A stretch of DNA of 64,000 bases from assembly GCA_025618425.1 (NCBI GenBank), contig CM046832.1, forward strand, positions 68,369,707-68,433,706, given 5' to 3'. Positions 34,856-43,600 of this stretch are shown here, piece after piece; position 1 is the first letter of the stretch; every line of letters begins with the position of its first letter. Source of the DNA: Heliocidaris tuberculata. Its lineage: Eukaryota; Echinodermata; Echinoidea; Camarodonta; Echinometridae. The translations under genes and the position numbers were made by a program. The notes under the pieces were generated by a model. The model searched no databases. It was not told the origin of the DNA and saw only the letters and a list, made by a program, of their open reading frames with translations.

Positions 34856-37237
34856 TCAGACAGGTAGTCCCGTGACCGCAGACACCGGCCGACGACCTGG
34901 ATTTCGATTTATCCCTTTGGTGGTTCTAGCTGATCGTCTAGGCAGAGATCTTTCTTGCTCTACATCATCTGACCGTTCTTCTCGTCGCCGAGTTAAATCT
35001 CTCCATGACAATAGATAACCAACCTCTTCGTCATCATCATCATCATCATCATCGTTATCGACATTGTCGTCATCATCATCATACGGATTCCCTATGGCAT
35101 CCATGTCATTGTCACTGAATTCTTCTTCGTTTAGACAAGGTAGGACATCTCCTAGACCATCATCCTGTGAGCGGGGGTCAGCTATCAAGCGGCGTCGATT
35201 TACCCACTGAGTACGACCACCAAAAGCTGGCCGAATCTGGAACAAGTCTCCTTCCTCATTCTTAGCAAATATTACATAGGGTAAATCATCAAATTTGTCC
35301 TGAAGTTTATGTCTTCCTGTGAATGCTTCTTTTTTCAATAGGACTCTCTCTCCTACTTCCAAGATAGGTATATCACCTCTTACTCTAGCATGCTGTCTTT
35401 CTTCTTCTTTTCTTGCCATTTCTCTCTGTCGATCACATACTATCTTGTACGCCTTCTCCAACAGCTTTTGTTGTGTTTGAATGTAGTCTTCACTCCAGTC
35501 TGAACGTAGATTATTCAACAAAAGATCTATTGGTAATGTGGGTCTAATGATACCTCGATCTAACATTTCTTGCAGGGCATTCTTTACTTCCAGTATCATG
35601 GCTGGTGGTATCCTCCTATATGGAAGCCTAACGACTGAGTTACCCTCTAATTGTATATGGTGTGGCACTACACTACATTCACCAAGATCGAATGCTCCAG
35701 CTGAGAAAACATCTGCATGCTTGTGAAGAAGTTCTCTAACTTTCTCCTCCTGCTCTCTACTCAATCCATCTAGCTTTACTCCAGGGGGTAGTATTGGAAT
35801 CTCCACCATCTCAGAAGTTGATCCTTCTTTGTCATCTTTCTGCACTTGACTTTTCTCAGCCACCACATCACACACTGCTACTCTCAATTTATCTTCCTGA
35901 AGATCAAGGCAAATCTCTGGCTTTCTTTCCATGACCAAAGCCTCAGCAACATGTAAATCTGGTGGTAGTTGGATCTCCTTCGCTGAATGATTCGTCATCA
36001 ACAGTTCTACTGTATCTCCTTTCACCTCTTGACATCCTTCTGTAGTAGCAACAGACATAGGCAAATCGACCTCTCTCACCAACACTTCAGTACCAGGAAA
36101 TAATGCTTTATTTTCTACCTGACACACTACCCGACGAATGGTGTAGGGAGGGAGAATTTCCATTTTCCTGGTCTTCACAAATGTAGAACAGTCTTCATTC
36201 TTCCCAGAATTCATAGTTTCCTTCAGTACCTGAAAGTGGAGATCTACTTCTTCTCTGATTAAAGATCGGTACATCTTGTAGAGAATATTGCTTCCAATAA
36301 GTATTGGATAATCAGACTGGGTTTCACTGCAAACTCTATCCTCTACCACTAAGAATCCTCCTTGCCATGTTAGTCCATTGATCTGAACTGGGACTTCAAT
36401 AAATCCTTCAATAGGCACTTCTATGCCTCCAATTCCAACCACATTAAGGAATATACCTGGTTCTTGCGGAAGTTCTCTTAGGCTCTCTTTTAGACGTTTA
36501 TGGTACACCGACGAGGGGATGATCGAAGACTGAGCACCAGTGTCAAAGATGCATCCAATATCTACACCTGCAATGGTCACCGTGCCTTTAGGACATGGAG
36601 CAATGAATTTCTCAAGAAACTCTGGGGATATGTTTTGTGAGTCCATGATGCCTCTATTTGCCTCAGGGCGGGGTATAGACAAAGTAGGTTGAGGTGGGTT
36701 CGCTGACTGCGGCAACTCTGAGTTAGATCGTTGAGGACACTCTTTGCTGATATGTCCACGTCCTTTACAAGCGAAACATAATGTTTCCTCTTGGCACTGA
36801 TTTCTCTTATGATCAGTTTTCCCACAGTTGTAACATCTGGTAACCTTCTGAGAAGAGGATGTAGAACCCTTCTTTTTTTCTTTGACCAAGACTTCAACAC
36901 ATCTCCGAAGCGAAGCCACATCATCTTTCAAAGACTTGATTTCTTGTTTTAAGTCATCATCCGCCTTCTTACTGGTTGCAACATGGATCTCCGCTGCATC
37001 AGTTATTGCTTCGTGCACAGCAACCTTTCTTGTCTCTTGGCCTTGGAAGAACTCCAAAACATCTTCCCTCATTTCTATGAATGTTTTCTCTTTTGCAGCA
37101 ATTTCTATTCTCCGGAGCTCTCTCTGCATCCATATTTGATTTGTCCCTGTTAGAAATCTTTCTTTAAGAGATGAATCCCGCAACTGTTCAAGGGCCCTTC
37201 TCTCTGTTGTGGTTGCTTCTTTTTCCATCTCAGCCAT
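34856..37237 (-). CDS. Retroelement Gag C-terminus + protease + internally deleted Pol
   Basis: 793 codons. Residues 1-125 are helical Gag with a coiled-coil-like run. Two CCHC zinc knuckles follow: C-x2-C-x4-H-x4-C at 135-148 and 154-167, which bind RNA. An aspartic protease has the DTG triad at 232-234 in IFDTGAQSSII. Residues 525-566 are the start of a reverse transcriptase domain (RLPYRRIPP, then ML-RGIIRP). At about residue 567 (near 35540) the text changes in frame to an integrase C-terminal tail with VGERVLLKK, then acidic runs. The RT catalytic box, RNase H and the integrase zinc and DDE parts are absent. The first codons (to MAEM) lie in the terminus of the inserted transposon, so this start is not the original one. 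Confidence 0.88.
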   Translation of the reverse strand: MAEMEKEATTTERRALEQLRDSSLKERFLTGTNQIWMQRELRRIEIAAKEKTFIEMREDVLEFFQGQETRKVAVHEAITDAAEIHVATSKKADDDLKQEIKSLKDDVASLRRCVEVLVKEKKKGSTSSSQKVTRCYNCGKTDHKRNQCQEETLCFACKGRGHISKECPQRSNSELPQSANPPQPTLSIPRPEANRGIMDSQNISPEFLEKFIAPCPKGTVTIAGVDIGCIFDTGAQSSIIPSSVYHKRLKESLRELPQEPGIFLNVVGIGGIEVPIEGFIEVPVQINGLTWQGGFLVVEDRVCSETQSDYPILIGSNILYKMYRSLIREEVDLHFQVLKETMNSGKNEDCSTFVKTRKMEILPPYTIRRVVCQVENKALFPGTEVLVREVDLPMSVATTEGCQEVKGDTVELLMTNHSAKEIQLPPDLHVAEALVMERKPEICLDLQEDKLRVAVCDVVAEKSQVQKDDKEGSTSEMVEIPILPPGVKLDGLSREQEEKVRELLHKHADVFSAGAFDLGECSVVPHHIQLEGNSVVRLPYRRIPPAMILEVKNALQEMLDRGIIRPTLPIDLLLNNLRSDWSEDYIQTQQKLLEKAYKIVCDRQREMARKEEERQHARVRGDIPILEVGERVLLKKEAFTGRHKLQDKFDDLPYVIFAKNEEGDLFQIRPAFGGRTQWVNRRRLIADPRSQDDGLGDVLPCLNEEEFSDNDMDAIGNPYDDDDDNVDNDDDDDDDDEEVGYLLSWRDLTRRREERSDDVEQERSLPRRSARTTKGINRNPGRRPVSAVTGLPV

Positions 37238-39848
37238 TCCATGTAACTAGACACCAGGAGCTTAAAATTTCAAGTGCAACCAATTAAAAAAAAAGATTCA
37301 TGTTTGGTTAGGTACATGTATATGTTCAAAAGGTGTAAATCTGATTTTTCACCGCCTTTCAACTTCTAACAACTGAGTTACACCTCCTGGAACAGTGATC
37401 AAATTTGCTACAAGAATTATGCCTCTTTGGTACTGTTTTTAATCACACCATTTAAAGCATGTTCCATTATCTGTAGATACATCATTTTTTTTGTATTAAG
37501 TCTTATTTTACACCCATTTTACCATATCAAGTTGGTTTTTACATTTACATGTGACGAGCTTGACAATATTTCAGATTGCAAACACCCTCGAAATGTGTCA
37601 CGCGAGTCACAAAAATATGTCCATTTTTTAGATTGCTTAAAAAGTAGTAGATTGTATGAATTGTAGTTGATAACTTTTGATGATATTAGGGTCCTCAATC
37701 ATACCAGCAAAGAAGATTTCCATGTGTAAACCCCTTCATTATGAAAAACACCAGAACAATAATGCCATACGAGCCACACTAAGATTTCTTAGGGTTGTCA
37801 CGCGAGTCACATTCTACAAGTTTGTGAAAATAAAGAGAATGATTGAGATTTTTTTGAAAAAAATAAACTCTGCCTTTAAAATAATTCATGTAAAATGTTC
37901 TAATTATCACATTAAAGGTAAACATCATGTTATTTGGTTAATAAAGAGATACAATACATATAATAAGTAATCTATATTTTAACTGCAAGCCAATTCAAGA
38001 ATAGATTCGTTATAAGCACCCTATCTACAATGTACATGTATGCTGGCGGAGAAACACAACATTGACCTAGAGTGGAATTTCAGCGCTATAAGTCACAGGA
38101 AAGGCCCAGTTGACTGCATTGGAGCAACCCTGAAGCGCAAAGCTTCAGATTTGGTGAAAAATTGAAAGTGCTCAATTTACACTGCTCAAGAATTCTGTTG
38201 TGCTGTAAAAGATTCAACTGTTACTACGACACTCATCACAGCAAAGGATGTTGAAGCTCGTTTTGTGGCTTTGAACCTGCCTGACATCTTTGGAGTAGCT
38301 ACACCACTCAAAGGCATATCATCCCTTTATTATGTCACCTACAAGAGTGGACAGCTTGTCACAAAAAGGTTCACTTCTCAGATAAAGGTGATGATAATGA
38401 CGGTGGAAATGAGGATACCATCCAAAGCACAAGCACTACAAGTTCGGGCCCAAAAGTCAATGAGATGGTGGCAGTTGCCTTCAGCGGAAAGCATCCCTGG
38501 AGCATCTACATACAAACATGTATACATGGCTCAAGTCCTCCAAGTGGACAGAAGCGAGGTTTACTTTCATTACCTAGAGAAAAAGGGAAATCTCTACCAC
38601 TGGCTGATGAAAGCTGATGAAATCGTTTCAGCCTGCAACCGACATCCTCTGCAAAGTACAGTAGCCAGATCTTGTCAACAATAGGGGACAGTTACAATTC
38701 ACTGATGAAGAGATTGAATCTTTAAAAAAATTGGTCCTCAACCAACAAGGCATGGAAATTGTCTTCATAAAATAATTACAAACTTTCCAAAACTATACAG
38801 AAAAGGCACTCTGGCAAAGAAAATTGAATTGACTTAAGTAGTTATCTGATTTAACTCTAAGAAAGATAAGAGTAGTATGGGTCGATTTTTTTTTCTGTTA
38901 AATGTTATTTTAATGTAATTTGCTAAAAGGAAAAAAAACAGTTGATCATTTTTTATGATAGGATTTTGTAATGATAGATAAGAAAGTAAAAGATTATATG
39001 TGAACATTATCAATAAGAAGGATCAAGGGCTCTTTGTGCATCGAAGTAACTTTCAAGTTTCAAGAACTTATGGACACAAATCCAAAAGCAAAAATGCAAG
39101 TGAACTTAAGAAAAGTTTGATTTTGATTCATCTTAGATAGAAGACTTTCTAAATTAGTTAAATAAGAAAGAAAAAGAAAATTAGTTATAAAAGAATGACT
39201 TTCCAGAACTCTTAATTTGAAGGGGGGAAAAAAGAGGAAAAAGTGAATTTTTGCTGGATGTTTATGTATTGCATGTTCCAAGAGCTCCTATCAGAGCTTG
39301 AATTAAATAATTCCTTTGTTTTAAAGATGTATGTGATGAAACTGACCATAAATGATAAGTTAGATTAAAAATTTGGCTCATTTTACTTTATAAAATCATG
39401 ATAATTGGTTCAACTTTTCATCCCAAATGACACTTGTCACGCGAGTCACACTCATGTGTCACGAGAGTCACATTTTCATATGGCGATTGACTTGAAACAA
39501 AAAGTCAAGGGATAATGAAATTTTGACTTATTATTGCCTAATGTCTCAAAGTGTACTCCAGAAAATTTGGTGGAAATTGGACAAGTACTTTCTTACAAAA
39601 ATCCAGTCAAGTACAGTAAGGTCAGAAATCTTGAATAGTGTCGCGTCACGCGAGTCACAACAAAAAAAGTGAAATATTTCCAACAGGAATGACTTTACAT
39701 CAAAGATTTCTGTTTACCAATGTGTGTGGTCAATACCTTGATTGAAATATGTTAAAAAAACAGGTCTGCATAATAAAGTTTTCAAGTACTTAACCTTAAC
39801 AAGTTGAAATTTTGTATAAATGTCACGCGAGTCACAATGGAATGGCTG
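37231..39848. mobile_element. DNA transposon inside gag, 4 bp duplication, TGTCACGCGAGTCACA motifs
   Basis: Perfect 12 bp termini CAGCCATTCCAT and ATGGAATGGCTG, bordered by ATCT (37227-37230 and 39849-39852). Removing the insert and one ATCT makes the gag frame continuous across the site, which confirms both boundaries. Six copies of TGTCACGCGAGTCACA (two with one or two changes) start at 37596, 37796, 39435, 39457, 39644 and 39821, two in the left and four in the right subterminal part; the last abuts the right terminus. A decayed transposase fragment lies at 38038-38774. The superfamily is not recognised; 4 bp duplication leaves several possibilities. Confidence 0.88.
38038..38774 (+). pseudogene. 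Decayed transposase C-terminal fragment
   Basis: Frame from 38041 reads WNFSAISHRKGPVDCIGA and LKRKASDLVK, meets a TGA, then continues in the same frame with CSIYTAQEFCCAVKDS to a stop at 38684. A shifted frame continues RGQLQFTDEEIESLKKLVLN to 38774. The 'W-F-A-SHGKG--DGIG---KR' wording is one I associate with a widespread RNase H-fold transposase of animal DNA transposons; its C-terminal 'V-V----V-F-----G--Y-W---DE' part is also visible. The N-terminal half and the first catalytic aspartates are missing. Broken by at least one stop and one frameshift. Confidence 0.55.
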
Positions 39849-40303
39849 ATCTTATTATATATGCACATTAATACCCTACTGTAGTCAAGCAAACTTTCAG
39901 TTCCCAATTGCTTCCTGTTGTGAAATTCTGCTGTGAGTGATTGAACAGTCTCTACTGCTCCAAACAAAGACTTCAAAATTTCAATAAGTTTATCACAGTC
40001 TTCCCTTACACTATCCTCTCTGCATAAGATTTCTTCCTTTGCGGCTCCAGCCAAGTGACCAATAAGTGATTGTGCCTTTGCACTTCCCTCCAAACTGTAA
40101 TGACGTGCATAACTTTCAAAGTTATCAAGCCACTCCTGCAATGAAAGATCACCAGCGACTTGTGGAGTGCCCTTGTACTTGCTCAACTTCACAGGTGGTG
40201 GTGCCTTCTGTACATTCAGTCCTTGTAACACATTAGTAAGTGTTTGTAACATTTCAGTCATAGGTTCTGCCATCGTTACAAAGGCTGTTAAGGAAAATAT
40301 CAC
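39849..40303 (-). CDS. Retroelement Gag N-terminal part, interrupted
   Basis: The frame begins around MAEPMTEMLQTL (40273; an in-frame earlier start at 40303 is possible) and holds the capsid-like stretch SLQEWLDNFESYARHYS, then LIGHLAGAAKEEIL and ESLLDYSRVLM. 'W---FE-------' followed by 'A---L---L-G-A-E' is the retroelement capsid pattern. The frame runs into the right terminus of the inserted transposon, so the tail beyond 39849 is not Gag. Confidence 0.8.
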
Positions 40304-40654
40304 TGGGAGAAAAAGGTAAGTTACAACTTAATGTATTCTACAGCAAATGTAACAACACTTTACCTTTTACCCATTACCATTACTGAAATGGTTAACACCA
40401 TTTCAACTCAGTTCATCAGTCCAATTCTGATCCAAGCCTGCTCAAGCCCAGACCACAAAATGCTGTAGTTGCTCACATTCCAGTCCACAACTCAGTCTTC
40501 AAGGCCAAGTCTCATCGCACATAGGTGTTCTAAGTTACCAGTCCAGTCTCTGTTGAATGCAGCTGTCGAATCAGTCACCAGACCAGTCCTATCATGGTGT
40601 AGCTGGGTGGCATCCTTCATAGCTCAAGGGGTTTTCGTCGCTGTCCATCCCATT
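40304..40654 (-). other. Retrotransposon 5' leader
   Basis: Between the 5' LTR and gag. The first bases inside the LTR read AATGGGATGGACAGC on the minus strand; TGG one or two bases inside fits a primer-binding site, but I cannot name the tRNA. Confidence 0.5.
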
Positions 40655-41253
40655 TGTCGCAGTACAGGACCAGAGCACAACAATGAAGACCAGAAATACA
40701 GGACGAGTGAAGTTCTGTAGTTTATTTCATTGCCGTAGTCTCGGCCTTTAGTGTACGGGAGCTCACAATCATAAAAAGAAAAAACCCCAAGGGCTCGAAG
40801 AGAACACACCCACTGAGCTCAACAATCGTCTAGAACGTACAGCAAGCAACTGCCAAGTCACCAGTACTTGTGACTGTCTCACTGCAACTGCTTTGGATTA
40901 CTGTCAGAATCTAAAGATAAATGCACTCAACCTCGCACGCAACCTTGAACATTTCAACGTTGTGATGCTGCGTCTGCTCACGACCTTGGCTCGAACTCGT
41001 GTGTTGCTGTGTCTTCGCCCAATGCTACAGTACACGGCATCACACGCATTCCACCAGGGTGGTAACCTACTTAACATGCACAGCTATTAATTTGCATGCC
41101 TGCAAACCAAAATCTCTTTTAGATCAATTAATTTGCATGCGCGACGACCTAAAATGTCAAATGCGGTAATCAGCATGCTCATTTAATCAAAAACATGCGC
41201 ACTGAGCAAATATGAACAAATTCAAGAAGTTAAAAATAATTCATTTTCCTACA
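40655..41253 (-). repeat. 5' LTR (minus-strand element)
   Basis: 599 bp, partner of 33437-34035 at an offset of 7218 bp. The two share start, end and length exactly. Confidence 0.93.
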
Positions 41254-41572
41254 CATGAATTTTTACATGTCATTTTCAAAATGATGAAGCTCAGTAAAGC
41301 ATGTATGTACACCGTAGAAATTTCATCAAGGTATCATAAAAACAGAATACTTTCAATTAATGAAAATTAGATAATTGCGGTCATAGAGCACACAGCTTGG
41401 TTCCAAGAACCTTTTGTTTTGAGGTTTAGTTTTTTTTTTCTGGGATGCACTGTATTACTACATGTTCACATAATAATTGTATCTTTGGATGATTCAAATC
41501 CTTCACCAAATACATCTAAATCTTGAATACGAAAACCTTCATTTATAAGAATAGGAATTTGTGACATATTAC

Positions 41573-41791
41573 CTTGCTAAGAGTAGAAGCTGATGTTGAA
41601 GAAGTAGTAACCAAGACAACAATTTCATCTTCTTTGTTAAGGGTGATGATGGAAGAATGTTGCCCATGTATATCTGCTCCAAGTGGGTTTCCAGTAAGGT
41701 TGCTTGCAGCCTGTGCATATTGGAATCTCAATGTTTTACTAGAATCCCCACACTGGTGATCTTCCTTTATAGATGCTCTTGTTTCACCAGA
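41573..41791 (-). CDS. Plexin-like exon: Sema domain, blade 6/7 region
   Basis: 219 nt, 73 codons, phase 0 at both ends. The acceptor is TTGCTAG and the donor GTAATATG. It begins SGETRASIKEDHQCG, contains NPLGADIHGQHSSI, and ends EIVVLVTTSSTSASTLSK. This matches the plexin stretch where a C-G pair is followed by '-PL-G', a small loop and a hydrophobic strand ending near a 'G-L-K' turn. It sits between a 21.8 kb upstream intron and a 17.4 kb downstream intron, and the outer mariner-type element (29681-41452) ends only 120 bp downstream of its donor. Confidence 0.85.
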
Positions 41792-42034
41792 CTAGCAATA
41801 AAAAGTGCATGCAAAGAAAATGTTACTGAAAAAGTGAATACAAAAATAAACTAGAACTCCAATTGTATCGGAATGATGTGCATGCAATGTCGTCTGTATC
41901 TTCTATTTTGTTGAGAAGTTGACAGGTGAAATATAAAGATATGCATGGTAAAACATGATATAAGATAAGATAGAACATAATGCAAACTGTGAAATTAGGA
42001 GATGATAGAATCATGAAAACAAGAAACAAAAAAA

Positions 42035-42472
42035 AACAAAGAATGATGATGATAATGGTGATGACGATGATGATGATGATGATAATGGTGGTGATGGTAA
42101 TGGTGATAATGGCGATGATGATGATGGTGATAATGATGATGATGATGATAATGGTGATGGTGATAGTGATGGTATTGATGGTGATGATGATAATGGTGAT
42201 GATGATAATGGCGATGATGATGGTGATGATGATGATGATGATAATGGTGATGCCTATGATGATGATGATATAATAATAATAATGGTGATGGCGATATTGA
42301 TGGTATTGATGGTGATGATAATGGGGATGATTATCATGATGATGATTACCATGATGATGATGATATAATGACGACGATGATATAATGATAATGATATAAT
42401 GATGATGATAATGGTGATGATATAATAATGGTGATGATATAATAATGGTGATGATGATGATATAATGATGAT
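42035..42472. repeat. (GAT)n-type microsatellite
   Basis: About 440 bp of GATGAT with GGT, AAT and CGAT variants. The 230-codon histidine/isoleucine frame on the minus strand is a reading of this repeat. Confidence 0.95.
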
Positions 42473-42929
42473 GGCGCACGCCCTGACCCAAATGGCTTTC
42501 CAAATGGCTTTCCATAGGCTCTGGCGACGTGGCTTCCGATATAGTGCACTATACGTGACGCATAGTATACCACAGCACATCGGCTTTGTGTAGAATTGTA
42601 TTGAAGAAAATGTCTTAAAATGGCATGTACTGAAATGACTTTCTTTGCTATTAACTTGGTTTTGGGGGGTTCTTTATGTGCCGTATTTGGTATCATAGGT
42701 AAGAGCATTTCATGGCGTCATTTTGAGACCACTCACAAATATTTACGACAATCCTATCAAAGCGTGTGATGTATGATAGATTAAGAGGACAAAATGGCAT
42801 CTAAATTGTCACGCTTGACCGATTTTCATAATCCGGCTTCCAGATTCTTTTCATCTTAACTCAAAGAATGTGCCAGCAAAATTTCAAGAAAAACTAGAAA
42901 TCTCCCCCTCCCCTCCCTCAAACAAAAGG

Positions 42930-43600
42930 ATGAGGTAGAGATCGCCACCAGTGGCCTGGACTATTGTCAACACTAGGAGCAGCATCACCAAAACAATATG
43001 TGTGTAGATAAGAGTATAATGCATCTCTATACTATAGAAATTTGAAAGGAATTTGTCAAGAAATGTGACCTGCAGAGTGCACACAATATGACCTTTGACC
43101 CTATAAAACATGGAACACTGGGGGCAGCATCACCAAAAACTGTAGAGGTCTAGATTAAACTATAATGGACATCTATTCAAAATCTGAAAGAAATCAGTCG
43201 AAAAATGTGACCGCCAGGTGCATGCAAATCAGCAACCAAATATGACATGTGACCCTATAAAAAGCGGAACACTGGGGCAGTATCAACGCTTAAGATGTGT
43301 AGATTTTTCTAAGACACAACTTCATACAAAATTTGAAAGAAATCCGTAAAGAAATGTGGCAGCTAGAGCGCACAAAAGACATATGACCTTTGACCCAATA
43401 AAGAACGGAATAATGAGGGCAGCATTATCAAAAAGCATAAATATGTAGATTGTAGTGAGATACATCTCAATACAAAATTTGAAAGGAATCCGTAAAGAAA
43501 TATGGTCTGCAAAGCGCACATAAGATATCATCCAAAATATGACCTTTGACTTTATAAAAGACGGAACACTGGTGGCAGCATCACCGATTTGCACCATAGA
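42930..43600. repeat. Diverged tandem array with TGACCTTTGACC
   Basis: Four to five units of about 130-150 bp, each with TATGACCTTTGACCCTATAAA, then GGAACACTGG-GGCAGCATCA and TTTGAAAG-AATC-GT. It is inserted in the first unit of the tandem pair; the second unit (44495-46635) has no such array. Confidence 0.75.

Larger units (their letters stand above)
33437..41253 (-). mobile_element. LTR retrotransposon, Ty3/Gypsy-like, non-autonomous, on minus strand
   Basis: Two 599 bp LTRs (33437-34035, 40655-41253) begin and end TG/CA and are bordered by CATG (33433-33436 and 41254-41257), a 4 bp duplication. Between them, on the minus strand, are a gag frame and a gag-pol frame. Beside the 3' LTR is AAGCGGGGAAA, a polypurine tract. 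Most of reverse transcriptase, RNase H and the integrase core are missing. Gag is split by a 2.6 kb DNA transposon. LTRs differing at 8 of 599 positions point to a young insertion. Confidence 0.9.
29681..41452. mobile_element. Outer inverted-repeat element of Tc1/mariner type, filled with nested insertions
   Basis: CAGTGCGTCCCAGAAAAA at the left matches, inverted, TTTTTCTGGGATGCACTG at the right with one mismatch. TA flanks both ends (29679-29680, 41453-41454). TIRs beginning CAGTGCGTCCC with a TA duplication are common in Tc1/mariner-type elements. Without the nested LTR element and the 1.2 kb element the core is about 2.8 kb. I see no transposase. The core has internal inverted repeats (30545-30925; and GGAGCTTCAAGAGCTGGAGT near 30983 against 32880). 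Confidence 0.65.

Noticed and set aside
41823..42708. His/Ile-rich frames up to 230 codons
   Set aside because: Translations of the GAT-type microsatellite on both strands.
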